From assembly GCA_905221615.1 (NCBI GenBank), contig CAJNDT010001003.1:38579-102578 (forward strand): 64,000 nucleotides of DNA, written 5' to 3'. This DNA comes from Symbiodinium sp. CCMP2592. Taxonomy: Eukaryota > Sar > Dinophyceae > Suessiales > Symbiodiniaceae. The notes under the pieces were generated by a model. That model was not told where the DNA came from. It saw nothing but the letters and a program-made list of their open reading frames with translations, and did no database searches. Position 1 is the stretch's first letter. Each line of letters starts with the position of its first letter. A program made the translations under genes and the position numbers. Shown here in pieces: positions 18,801 through 27,625 of this stretch.

Positions 18801-21800
18801 CTGTGATGAGGTTAGTGATGATGCATGGTTGCAATGGCACTTAGAAGGAACTCCGATAGGAACTCAGGACCGTGGATACTACTTTGAGTGTCCCAATGGA
18901 TGTCATGAAACACCGTGGCACCCAGACATGCAGGAATGTGAGAACGGATGTCACCATCCTCCTAGAAGGAACAGAGTAGAGAGAACAGCACCCTCAAGGA
19001 CCATTACCAGGTTTGCGCGTGCAGCGAGGAACGCGAGAACTCGAGAGATCGAGGTTGTGCTGGATTCAGGAGCCGACATTTCGTTGGCACCAATGTGGAT
19101 GAAGAAGTACGGAAGGAAAGCACCCAACACTACCAAGGTAGTTTTGCGAGATGCGCAAGGATCCCGAATTAAGGTTTCAGACCAAAGGATTATTGAAGTT
19201 GAGTTTCGGGATATTCAAGGAAACATTGTGAAGGTTGAAGAAGTGTTCTTGATTTCATCGGTTGTGCACCCTCTTTTGGCAGTAGGTAAACTGTTGAAGA
19301 AAGGCTGGGAGTTCAGAGATGGAACAGCAACAGGCACTTTCCTAACAGAAGGAACAACCAAGATCGCAGTGAACTACAACAACAACTCACTTACAACAAA
19401 AGCCTTTGTGAGAGCAGTCAACTGGGAAGCAGAAGCAAAGCCTATCCCTATGTACTTGTGCGAGAACTTGAAGGAACTCATTGAAGAACAGCGTGTTGGT
19501 TGGACCAACTGGCGAGACCCTTACCAAGTCCACTTCAGCCTAGGAACCTCAGAACACGTTGATACTTACTTGATGTTTCCACCAGGAAAGTTCGCATATC
19601 GAGCAGTGCTTATTGAGGATGATAATCAGTGGTATTTGTTGCATCACAGCATCATGTTTGAGGAACTTGAAGAACCGTTTGGAACAATCTTCGATGGTAG
19701 CAAGGAGTATCGCACACTTACGCTAGTATCGCTCAAGGAATTTCCGCTGAACCTCATAGGCACCCCCAAGGAAGATGAAGATCGAAAGATGTTTGAAGAG
19801 TACACTGAGGATGCATGGTCAATCAGCATGGATGGCACCACACTCACGAGGTACCATAACTCGTTGAGGAAGACTTTGTTCAATCCTCGAGATACCAATG
19901 ACATTCCAGTGGACATAGGAAACCTCAGACCAGACAGGTACACGTATGGAGAAGAACCGATCAACAAGGATTTCTTTGAGGATGACAAGTTCTGGACTTT
20001 GGATGAGCCTCACAGAGACCCAGAACCACTAGGAGGTTTATCCTGGACAGGACGCAGTGTATTCGAACTCATCGAACCAGTGAACCCCAAGGCCAGAAGA
20101 CCAAAACAGAAGGTTCACCAACTGGACACGATTCCAGAACAGGAAGAAGAACAGGAAGAGACCTCAGAGGCCCAAGCACCAGCGCACAGGCACGAACTTG
20201 CAGGAGAACTGTCGTTTACATTCAATGGTCATGAGTACAACCAGCAGAACAGCCTCAAGGCCCTGAGAGAACTGTGCAAGGAACTAGGAGTTTCAAAAGC
20301 TGGATCTAAGCAAGAGATCCTCAGAAGGCTCAGTAGATCCATCATGGAAGCAGAAAGGCACATGGAACTTGTTTCAGGCCAGAAGAAGTACAAGGAGTTT
20401 CTAGAAGCTGAACCTCTGAAGGTACCCAAACAGCCAAAGCCGGAGGAAGTTGCAGTGCATAATCTCACACACTTACCTTATGCATCTTGGTGTCCGACGT
20501 GTGTAGCATGCAAAGGAAAAGAGTCTCCACACCTTCGTGAGAACCCAGAGAAGGAAAGATCTTCGAGACCAACTTTCTGTATGGATTTCTGTTTTACAGG
20601 AACAAGTCATGATGAGGCACCAGCGGCAGTATGTCTTGTGTGTGTTGATTCTTGGAGTAGGAACATGGTCTGTATCCCGACAGCATCTAAAGGAAAAGAT
20701 CTTGTAGAGCACCTTTGCGAAGGAGTGACCTACTTGAGTACTCAACTTGGATACGGAACTATCAACTTGAAGGCAGACAACGAAGGAACAATGATGAAGC
20801 TGAAGCAAGTCATCCAGAAGCAGAGAGCAGCTTTAGGTCTAGGAACAGTCTTGCAGGACGCAGTCAGTGGCCAGAAGGAAACCAACGGCATGGCAGAGAG
20901 AGCAATCCAAACCATTAGGAGACAAGGAACAACCTTGATTAGGCACCTTGAACACAGAACAGGAACATATATTGCTCATACACATCCAATCTTCAGTTGG
21001 GCTTTCAGGCACTCGGCATGGACCTTGAACAGGTACCATCGCCATTCCTCCACAGGAATGACTCCGTATGAGTTCATGGCAGGAAGGCCTTACGAGGGCC
21101 AGCTCGCCGAATTTGGCGAATCACTTTTGGTTTTGACCAATCGTTCAGGAACTCGTGGCAATAGGAAAGGTGACCCTATTTGGTTGAGAGGAGTGTTTTT
21201 AGGAAAAACAGACAACAACCTTTTCATTACGTGGCACATGGACGGCATCAAGACGAGCCGTAGCGCAAAACGTTGTGTGGAACACTTCGACGTGAAAGGA
21301 ATCAGCAGTGTAGGAATTCATACTTGGGAAGTGAAGCACACTACACTGGCAACAAGGAACATTCCCAGGAAGAACATTCCAGGACCAATTGCAGAGGCGC
21401 CACCTGTCGTGGATGGAACAACTCAGGAACAGTCGGTTGAGGACTCGGCACCTTCAGCACCTTCAGGACCGATCGCAGGACCGATTGTCATCCAAGGCGG
21501 GGACTCTGCAGGGAAGTCAGGACCTACTAGGACAACCTACCTAGAGAGCAAAGCGAAGCAGGCACAGAGCAAGAGAAAGGCAGAAGAAGAACTTGAGCAG
21601 GAATACGACGACCAAAACAAACACGACGAAGCAGCTTCAGACCCAACGTCTTCTAGTAGCAGCAGTAAGGAAATGGACGCAGCCTCAGAAGAAGAACTCA
21701 TTCCAGACAGTGCAATGGCAAGTGAACTTCTTTCAGCTAGAGGACCAGCACCTCTTAGGAAAATGGAGTTTGATGATGTAGGAACAGGTTCCAAGATCCC

Positions 21801-24800
21801 AAAGATTGATTCTCCCAAGAAGAAGTACCCTCCGTTCAACGTAGGAAGAGTATTTGAGCACAATGATGAAGAATTACCTGAAGCAGAACCAGGTACAGAG
21901 GACATTTTCTGGGAAGATTCGTATTCGGACATTGGCGATTCCGACGAGGAACAAGACATCTTCAAGAGCGAAGATTCTGGACCTCCAGAAGTTGCAGAAG
22001 CCCAGTTGCAGGAACTGGATCGTGAGGCAATGCTCACAGAGATCAACAGACTCACCGAGATGAAGGCATTGGCAAGGAAACCCTTGCAAGAACTCGAGAG
22101 AGAAGAGGAGAGAGAGACAGAAGAAGAAGAGAGCAACCAAGGAACAAAGTGGTTGACGACGAAATTCGTCTTCGATTGGCGATTCAGGAACGGCCGATGG
22201 ACAAGGAGAGCTAGGCTAGTCGCGAGAGAGTTCAAAGCAGCAGAAGTAAGGAATGACACATTCAGCCCAGCAACAAGCGCATCGTTGGTGAGACTTATCC
22301 CTATTTTGGGACTACAACAGGAACACGCCTTGTACTCCATTGATGTCAAGGACGCATTCTTGCAGGTACCACAAAGGACCCGATGTGCATGTCAATTCCC
22401 AAAGGAATATGTGGATCTGTTTGGCGACCAGGACCCTAGTTGTAGGAACGAAGGTTTGTTACTGCTAAGAGTACTTCCAGGACAGCGAGATGCAGCACTA
22501 CTATGGAGTGATCATTTTGCAGGAACCCTCAAAGAGCAGAACTTTGATAGGAGCAAAGCATGCCCTACTTTGTTTCGTGACGACAGGAACAGCATACTTG
22601 TTGTGCATGTAGATGACATTCAGGCAGCAGGGAAAACAAGGCACCTAGAGCCCAAGCTAGGAAAGCTAGGAGAAACCTACGAGCTAAAGGTTGAAGGCCC
22701 CTTCTTGACAGAGCAGGAACTTGAAGTAGGAGAGTCACACCAGACAATCCGATTCCTTAAAAGGAAATTCAGCTACCACAATCACGAGCTCCACATCACG
22801 AGTGACCCGAAGTATCTTGTGAAGCTTAAGGAAGAACTGAAGCTTACCAGCAAAGCCTCAAAGCCAACTCCGTGCACCCAAGAGTCGCAGGAACAGGACA
22901 ACACTCAGACCTTGAACCAGGAACAAGCAGCATCGTTCAGGAAGAGCGTTGGCATACTCTTGTATGTCAGTCAGGACCGCCCTGACGTGCAGTTTGCCGT
23001 GAGAGGTTTAGCCTCCAAGATGTCGGAACCAACACATGGTTCTTGGAAGCACTTAGTCCACCTAGTGCAGTACATGTCGAGAACTGAAGGATACCATCTA
23101 GTGTACAGGAAGACACCCAGAGGACTCAGTAATCTCAATGAATCCATTAGGAATGGTAACTACGACTTTACAGGAACAAGGCCCAAGGAACACCACCTTT
23201 TGGAAGTCTTCAGTGATTCAGATTGGGCAGGAAAGAAGGACACAAGGCGCTCAACATCTTCAGGAATTGTTTGCTTAGACGGTCAGTGCATTTACTCTTT
23301 TTCTAGGAACCAGAAGTCGGTTAGCTTGAGCAGTGGTGAAGCAGAGTACTACGCAGGAGCGTCAGCAGCGTCAGATTCTATCTTGTTGAAGGAAGCAGTG
23401 GAATTCTTGACCAGGAAACAATGCAAGGTACACTTGTATATGGATTCTTCTGCAGCTAGAGGAATTATTACAAGGCAAGGTGTAGGTAGAGTCAAGCATT
23501 TGCAGATCAGGACCCTTTTTCTTCAAGACCTCCACAAAGAAGGAACAATTAGTGTTCACCCAGTAGGAACCAAGGAAAACACAGCTGATATAGGAACCAA
23601 GCCCCTTTCAGCGAAGCGTATCAGACTGTTGTTACACTGGCTAGGTTTTCAGACCAGCGAGAACGAACCAGTAGGTAGAGAAGAGCTCAAGGAACACAAG
23701 GCCCAAACACAAGCTAAAGCAGTTGTAAGGATGATCAAGAGCCCAGGAACTTTGTCTTTTGCAGCTTTGTTGTTTGCAGGAATTTCAGGTATTTCGGACA
23801 GTCTTCAGATTCAGAGTTTCAAGGAACAGTGTTTTGAGAGTTGTGTTCAAGAAGAAGAGTTTCAGGCAGACTTTCAGGAACATGTTTTCTGCTGTGCAAG
23901 TGCATGCGAGCAGGACGGCATATGCAGTGACACGAGTGCATGTGAGCTAGGAACGTTTGCAGGAACAGCGCATGGAACAACATGTAGTGAGATGCTTTCG
24001 CAGCTCAAGGAACTCTGCGGAACACTCGCGGAACGCTCAGGTATCCAGGAACTAGTACGCCCAGTAGCAGGTCAAGGCACCTTACCAGGAACCTCAGCAG
24101 CCATGGAAGCGAGCGCGAGTTCAAGCAAAAGCTCAGAAGAGATCGTCAAGGAACTTCAGACCTTGAAAGAAGCGGCAATCACGTTGAAGACCGCTACAGA
24201 AGAAAGGAACTTGATCGCGGAGTCGATCAGGAAGAACACAGAGGAAGCTGCGCGTTTGCGCAAAAGTCAGGAACACGTTGCAGGATGTGTGGAAAGTTTG
24301 ACATCCCAAATCTACAGCGTGAAGCACCAGGTTCAGGAAATGGCCGAAGAGAACGAAAGAGACCGGAAGCAGGTCAAGGAACACATGAACTTCGTCCTAG
24401 GTACATGTGATGCCGTGAAGGAACAGCTGAACCAGATGATGCAGGACTTCTACGAGCAACAGCAAGAGGAACAAGAAGAAGAAGAAGACGAAGAGGAACA
24501 AAGGAAAAGAGAAGCCAAGGACCGAGAACTAGAAGGTGAACTACGTCGTGAAGGACACGGACAAGGAACAGCACCTTCGAGAGCTACGTCACCTACCTCC
24601 CAGGAACACAAAGGAGAAGACGATATAAGGAACTGGTCAGACAGGAGCTACTTCGAAGGACTCCAAGAACAGGAAGAAAGCCAGGACCACTTCGGCGAGA
24701 ACGAGAACGAGGCCTACGTGGACAGCTACGTTGGAGGAGAAGATCCCGGGGAGTACCCCGAAGAAGCCAAAGCAGAAGAAGGAACAGCAGCAGCAGAGGA

Positions 24801-26151
24801 AGAAGAAAGCGAGGAAGCAAAGGAAGAAAGAAGGAAGAAGAAGATCGCGGAGATCAACGCCAAAAGCAAGCAAAGGCTAAAGGAGAAAGAAGAGGAAAAG
24901 AAGCAGTTTCCGTACCCCTACGACTACAGCAGCGAATGGAAGGAATACTCCGAGAACGGCGAGATCTACAAGCAGCACAGAGTCACAGGAGAAAAGATCC
25001 ACATCGACAAGGACTACACGTACAAGCACGAGAAGGGAACAAAAGGAAAGAAGGAAGGAAAAGGAAAAGGAAAGCCAAAGGCAAGAGCAGAAAGCACAGG
25101 ATTTCGACCTCGAGATGAAGATGATCGCAAATATTGGGATGAACAGGACAAGATCTCAAAGGAGCAGAAGGAAGCAAAAGCCAAAGCAGAAGAGGAGAAG
25201 AAGGCAAAGGAGGAGCAGATTGCCAAAGCAAGAAGGATTTTGGAAGAGGCAGCAGAAGAGCAGGAGAAGAGAGACAAGGAAGCAGCAAGACAGGAAGCAG
25301 CCGCAGCCGCCGAGAGAAGGCGAGAGGTAGAAGCAGCAGCCAAAGCAAAAGCAGAGAGAGAAGCAAAGGAAAAGGAGGAGACCGAAGCAGCGGCAGCAAA
25401 AGAAGAAGAGGAAAAGGAAAGAAAGGAACAGGAGAAGAAAAGAAAGGAGAAGGAAGCCAGGAAGAAGAGAGAGGAAGATCAAAAGGCATCGTCAGCGTAC
25501 ATTGCCAAGAAGGAAGCAGAGAAGAAGGCAGCAGCATCAACAGCAACAGGATCAGGAGAAGCAGACAGGATCCAGAAGCTTGAAGAAATGATGAAGGAGA
25601 TGATGAAGGAACGCAAAGAGGATAAAGAAAGAATTGCAAGCCTTACACAGGAGCTTGAGAGCAGAGGATCAGCAGCCGGGTCGCAAGCACCCACGGAACC
25701 AGACACAACACCAGCAAAGGAAGAGGAGAAGCCAGAAGCACAAGGAACAGGAAAGGAGCCACCGAGTGTCACACAGCAGCAGCAAAGGAAAGGAGGAAAG
25801 GACGACCCAGAACTTTCCGCCAAAGGACCAGTGAACGAAGAATCGTTCATGAAAGGAAAAGGAAAAGGAGAGCTTGAAGGAAACTGGTTTGCAGTCTACG
25901 GTTTCCAGAACAAGAACTACCAGTGGAAGTGGAACGAAGCCAAGACGCAGTGGTACTGGTATTCCGGATCAAAGGAAACAGGTTGGAAAGCAGGATCAAG
26001 AGACAAGCAAGGAAAAGAGAAGTGCATAGCACAAGCAAGGCAGCGTGCAGAGTGGCTAGAGCAAGAACTCAAGGAACAGAAAGAAGTCAGCAACGAAGAA
26101 GAAGGAGTAAAAGTCTACAAGGTCGACGACGGCGAAGTGACCTTCCAGTGA
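15802..26151 (+). CDS. gag-pol: Copia polyprotein with membrane-like N-terminus and long charged C-terminus
   Basis: 3449 residues. Residues 1-400 hold three hydrophobic spans (about 9-34, 112-145, 360-390) and a Cys/His patch (RGCGHLRNH...CSDCYPDR). A Gag region follows, then a Gly-Lys-rich stretch and a CCHC knuckle (C867, C870, H875, C880). Protease has DSGA at 1088-1091. A SAP-like stretch (LKALRELCKELGVSKAGSKQ) lies near 1485-1515. Integrase has H1553, H1557, C1564, C1567 and D1595, D1659, E1699. RT has D2181/D2184 and D2271-D2272 (HVDD). RNase H has D2472/D2474 and E2513 (SDSDWAG, SSGEAEYY). The last roughly 830 residues are an added acidic/basic coiled-coil region ending in a Trp/Tyr-rich module (QWKWNEAKTQWYWYSGSKET). 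Catalytic residues all look intact. Function of the extensions is unknown. Confidence 0.93.
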   Translation: MVAELPPGTSLAAMMLLVAIGTMMLGAMAVCLVAGWKQMRANEQITKKTETVLNMPTLRIAVRSGTKYHRRGCGHLRNHNVTAGNARDFDACSDCYPDRVLVEEREKRNMKCYGLAACMVLLVGFALGSLATLCGMILVPGAGSMAVRPWQALGNKVETKEELALGDALSSKEASRGRKELPYVESDESELMAVWSSRRKPNTHPNTHRNRYRNYDVYGEYYQQGYNECSVNPDGTNVNTIRNTNAYTIKDYVEIGKVMVPYALLCANQVMNELYSVVSVTGEYYTEENRNGDQNTENQESESLESGYAPRYLVKQQREVLRKVVQEHVHSFVEKLATVGKKFHDVVHVIVQEVISNRVVFQGIRIAVFLGTPMGLITWITLSYYSSLFFARASNRSKHQRKTRGERRAQAVSRKQCKSLLLAALVYSNLEAAKGMEDALKALAEINAQTLQGIQTLAEEIRNSAASGSQREAGLTQAFQETLTAVQEQQKTAQTALADAHTNAATTLEEIGASLEKAVKEQRKPGEVELHKLIKSPEAFSPGTWQEEKSGWTEFRNRMRIWLGAVDSNMVKIMDIAERNLKDDKQVKMAEMSAEAKETSRRLYSVLCSYTKGRPYRVVKHVAEENGMEAYRMLLKEYQPTNRARSLELFHNILNYKFAHNKGIAENILEYEEHIEKYEKATGEKVQENLKVSTLIQGMKPDVKRHLLLNMDEKTQYNTLRQYLVNYESTERWTNSLAAQQGTPHRTTTDLIDKGDDHGGLAAMDINQAWYKGKKGYGKGYVHHKGKGKGKGKKGGKDFGKGFGFDSKGKGKGKGFGGFGKGRGRGNWKGRGRGFRGYKGKGKGRGRGFFRHKGKGKGKAQAATGVCHYCHKYGHFEAQCRQKMRDMGYQARNVDLENQSEQASTTGTSTQAPSSANKTSTSQSQASQGTQRPVIRMVSMYHMGDEPTSFPEEFEMSENSDEIEIEYFGRVLRVVGEEVQEERSETEEFWIGDEDDEFQDCDEVSDDAWLQWHLEGTPIGTQDRGYYFECPNGCHETPWHPDMQECENGCHHPPRRNRVERTAPSRTITRFARAARNARTREIEVVLDSGADISLAPMWMKKYGRKAPNTTKVVLRDAQGSRIKVSDQRIIEVEFRDIQGNIVKVEEVFLISSVVHPLLAVGKLLKKGWEFRDGTATGTFLTEGTTKIAVNYNNNSLTTKAFVRAVNWEAEAKPIPMYLCENLKELIEEQRVGWTNWRDPYQVHFSLGTSEHVDTYLMFPPGKFAYRAVLIEDDNQWYLLHHSIMFEELEEPFGTIFDGSKEYRTLTLVSLKEFPLNLIGTPKEDEDRKMFEEYTEDAWSISMDGTTLTRYHNSLRKTLFNPRDTNDIPVDIGNLRPDRYTYGEEPINKDFFEDDKFWTLDEPHRDPEPLGGLSWTGRSVFELIEPVNPKARRPKQKVHQLDTIPEQEEEQEETSEAQAPAHRHELAGELSFTFNGHEYNQQNSLKALRELCKELGVSKAGSKQEILRRLSRSIMEAERHMELVSGQKKYKEFLEAEPLKVPKQPKPEEVAVHNLTHLPYASWCPTCVACKGKESPHLRENPEKERSSRPTFCMDFCFTGTSHDEAPAAVCLVCVDSWSRNMVCIPTASKGKDLVEHLCEGVTYLSTQLGYGTINLKADNEGTMMKLKQVIQKQRAALGLGTVLQDAVSGQKETNGMAERAIQTIRRQGTTLIRHLEHRTGTYIAHTHPIFSWAFRHSAWTLNRYHRHSSTGMTPYEFMAGRPYEGQLAEFGESLLVLTNRSGTRGNRKGDPIWLRGVFLGKTDNNLFITWHMDGIKTSRSAKRCVEHFDVKGISSVGIHTWEVKHTTLATRNIPRKNIPGPIAEAPPVVDGTTQEQSVEDSAPSAPSGPIAGPIVIQGGDSAGKSGPTRTTYLESKAKQAQSKRKAEEELEQEYDDQNKHDEAASDPTSSSSSSKEMDAASEEELIPDSAMASELLSARGPAPLRKMEFDDVGTGSKIPKIDSPKKKYPPFNVGRVFEHNDEELPEAEPGTEDIFWEDSYSDIGDSDEEQDIFKSEDSGPPEVAEAQLQELDREAMLTEINRLTEMKALARKPLQELEREEERETEEEESNQGTKWLTTKFVFDWRFRNGRWTRRARLVAREFKAAEVRNDTFSPATSASLVRLIPILGLQQEHALYSIDVKDAFLQVPQRTRCACQFPKEYVDLFGDQDPSCRNEGLLLLRVLPGQRDAALLWSDHFAGTLKEQNFDRSKACPTLFRDDRNSILVVHVDDIQAAGKTRHLEPKLGKLGETYELKVEGPFLTEQELEVGESHQTIRFLKRKFSYHNHELHITSDPKYLVKLKEELKLTSKASKPTPCTQESQEQDNTQTLNQEQAASFRKSVGILLYVSQDRPDVQFAVRGLASKMSEPTHGSWKHLVHLVQYMSRTEGYHLVYRKTPRGLSNLNESIRNGNYDFTGTRPKEHHLLEVFSDSDWAGKKDTRRSTSSGIVCLDGQCIYSFSRNQKSVSLSSGEAEYYAGASAASDSILLKEAVEFLTRKQCKVHLYMDSSAARGIITRQGVGRVKHLQIRTLFLQDLHKEGTISVHPVGTKENTADIGTKPLSAKRIRLLLHWLGFQTSENEPVGREELKEHKAQTQAKAVVRMIKSPGTLSFAALLFAGISGISDSLQIQSFKEQCFESCVQEEEFQADFQEHVFCCASACEQDGICSDTSACELGTFAGTAHGTTCSEMLSQLKELCGTLAERSGIQELVRPVAGQGTLPGTSAAMEASASSSKSSEEIVKELQTLKEAAITLKTATEERNLIAESIRKNTEEAARLRKSQEHVAGCVESLTSQIYSVKHQVQEMAEENERDRKQVKEHMNFVLGTCDAVKEQLNQMMQDFYEQQQEEQEEEEDEEEQRKREAKDRELEGELRREGHGQGTAPSRATSPTSQEHKGEDDIRNWSDRSYFEGLQEQEESQDHFGENENEAYVDSYVGGEDPGEYPEEAKAEEGTAAAEEEESEEAKEERRKKKIAEINAKSKQRLKEKEEEKKQFPYPYDYSSEWKEYSENGEIYKQHRVTGEKIHIDKDYTYKHEKGTKGKKEGKGKGKPKARAESTGFRPRDEDDRKYWDEQDKISKEQKEAKAKAEEEKKAKEEQIAKARRILEEAAEEQEKRDKEAARQEAAAAAERRREVEAAAKAKAEREAKEKEETEAAAAKEEEEKERKEQEKKRKEKEARKKREEDQKASSAYIAKKEAEKKAAASTATGSGEADRIQKLEEMMKEMMKERKEDKERIASLTQELESRGSAAGSQAPTEPDTTPAKEEEKPEAQGTGKEPPSVTQQQQRKGGKDDPELSAKGPVNEESFMKGKGKGELEGNWFAVYGFQNKNYQWKWNEAKTQWYWYSGSKETGWKAGSRDKQGKEKCIAQARQRAEWLEQELKEQKEVSNEEEGVKVYKVDDGEVTFQ
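15803..15814 (+). promoter_or_regulatory. Primer-binding site, initiator tRNA-Met type
   Basis: TGGTAGCGGAGC immediately follows the left LTR. TGGTAGC is complementary to the GCUACCA 3' end typical of animal-type initiator tRNA-Met. It lies within the first codons of the polyprotein. Confidence 0.65.
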
Positions 26152-26444
26152 AGCAAAGGAACAGCGAGCAGTACTGAGGCCAGAGAGCCGAGGAAAGAAG
26201 CAGCAGGACACAGGAACCGTGGCACAGCCCTTTTGTTTCTGTGGTGATCTAAGTATAGTAAAGGAACGTCTTTTGTACAGTCGAGCAACCTTGGAGAGGA
26301 TTGCGAGTGAACATAGGAACATATGTTTGCGATGAGGCAGAGTGTTTGTTTTGCAAGTGAAAAGGAACTGCAGTGTGTTTACTGTTGACAGGAAAAGTCG
26401 GAGTCACCTCAGTCGAGGAACTTTCGCTAACTCCGAAGGCGGGG
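26152..26444 (+). other. Copia 3' untranslated region and polypurine tract
   Basis: Non-coding, yet contains six AGGAAC copies (about 26157, 26213, 26262, 26315, 26363, 26416). The purine tract GAAGGCGGGG (26435-26444) directly precedes the right LTR and would prime plus-strand cDNA. Confidence 0.8.
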
Positions 26445-26621
26445 TGTTAAACATCTTGCCAGGAACAGTAACACAGTTAGTGCAGTGCAGTTAATGTACA
26501 GGAACAGCCGTCACGCACACGCGACGTGCAAGGCTCGAGACCAGCGGACACAGTGACCCACAAGGAAAAGTGACCGCTTCAGTTTGAGAGTAGGAAGCTT
26601 AGTGAAGCCCGTTCTTTAACA
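26445..26621 (+). repeat. Right LTR (177 bp)
   Basis: Identical by eye to the left LTR; followed by the CTTCT target duplicate at 26622-26626. Confidence 0.95.
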
Positions 26622-27006
26622 CTTCTCGCAAAAGCTTGTCCGCGCGACATATCTCGGCGAACAGCACATCCAAGCTCAGTCGCTCGTGATGCTCGACGAG
26701 ACAGTTCAACACTTCTCGAACTTCCCCCAGAAAGTTGCGCTCATAAACTCCTCCCGGCTCCTGAGAGGCCGTGATAGGCTTGCTTTCATGATTCGATGCC
26801 AGGCTGCCCTTGAGCTTGTTGTGAAAGAAGCAAGCCCTGTAAACGAGATCGGTAAGCTCTTCGTTTGACTGGACAAGAGACTGTTGCAGCAGAGCAGACA
26901 AGGTTCTCTGCAGCAGCTCGACGTTTTGCAATGGCCGGCCTCCTTCGCAAGGAAGCAGCAATGCCCGATCTCCGCCACCCAGAGAAGTCGTCTCGGCAGC
27001 CTCCAT
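26622..27006 (-). pseudogene. Host ORF, 5' part, interrupted by copia insertion
   Basis: Starts at ATG 27006 (MEAAETTSLGGGDRALLLPC). The protein is Leu/Glu-rich with helical character (LLQRTLSALLQQSLVQSNEE) and no recognised motif. The frame reaches the target duplication at codon Glu (...ADKLLRE) and then, in this allele, enters the LTR and stops. The matching downstream half is at 15277-15625 in the correct frame. An R1 repeat (27041-27059) lies 35 bases upstream of the ATG and an R2 module is at 27200-27228. The insertion is likely a loss-of-function allele. Confidence 0.65.
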
Positions 27007-27040
27007 CGCTGGGAGTTCCACGGCCCAGCAGCACCCCGAG

Positions 27041-27059
27041 CTTTCGCAAGACAGCATCC
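27041..27059 (-). repeat. R1 repeat upstream of disrupted ORF
   Basis: CTTTCGCAAGACAGCATCC, one change from the consensus, just upstream of the ATG at 27006 on the minus strand. Confidence 0.85.
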
Positions 27060-27199
27060 ACTCGGCGATGCCGCGGAGACCAGCAAAAGGGAAATGCAAA
27101 TCGAGCCCAGGCTAGGTAACGAAAACAGCAGAACTGGAAGCAACCTCGGAGCGGAGAACATCGGCAAGCCAACCGACTTCAATGCCACCCCCCCTTCAG

Positions 27200-27228
27200 A
27201 GCGATTCTCTTGCTGAGGACAAGACCGA
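27200..27228 (-). repeat. R2 module copy
   Basis: GCGATTCTCTTGCTGAGGACAAGACCG by position. On the minus strand it reads GGTCTTG-TCCTCAG-CAAGA, a potential small hairpin. Related copies are at 31286, 32948, 37151 and 38383, each upstream of a minus-strand gene. Confidence 0.7.
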
Positions 27229-27426
27229 TAGACCTCGCGGTGCGAGTCGAGACAGCCTAAGCAGCAACAGCAGCCATGCCAAGCCCTGCAAACCACGATC
27301 TGAATCTGGACCCGGACCCCGATGAGAGCAAAGTTCGGCAAGTGCGTTGTGGCATTTGAAGTGAATGAAATCATTTTGTTTTGGCAGAAGCGCAAGCACC
27401 ACCGCAAAAGATCAGCGCCTCGGGAA

Positions 27427-27625
27427 TGAATGGCCCCAGCCCCGCACTTTCGCAAGACAGCGTCCATGCGATGCCGCGGCCATCCTACGCGAAGCTCAGC
27501 GAGCGTTCCTCCACGGCCGCCACATCCAAGTACTGCCTCGTCCAAGCCGCTGTCTAAGCCACGTGGTGGCCGAAGCCCCGCACTTTCGCAAGACAGCGTC
27601 CATGCGGTTCCGCGGCCAGCCTACA
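27427..27625 (-). repeat. Two R1 units in tandem
   Basis: R1 cores at 27447-27465 and 27583-27601, both inside longer units bounded by TGGCC and GGCCA-type ends. They lie in the spacer upstream of the disrupted ORF and downstream of the next minus-strand gene. Confidence 0.85.

Larger units (their letters stand above)
15626..26621 (+). mobile_element. Ty1/copia LTR retrotransposon, apparently intact
   Basis: 10,996 bp with two identical 177-bp LTRs bounded by TGTTAAA...TTTAACA, a 5-bp target duplication, a primer-binding site, a polypurine tract and one uninterrupted 3449-codon ORF. Domain order Gag, protease, integrase, RT, RNase H defines Ty1/copia. Identical LTRs imply very recent insertion. 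It lies inside a minus-strand host ORF. The ORF is more than twice the usual copia polyprotein length because of N- and C-terminal extensions. The hexamer AGGAAC is hugely over-represented throughout, including non-coding parts. Confidence 0.95.

Noticed and set aside
25014..25850. Long minus-strand ORFs inside the copia element
   Set aside because: Shadows of the Lys/Glu-rich C-terminal extension, producing Leu/Ser/Phe-rich nonsense.
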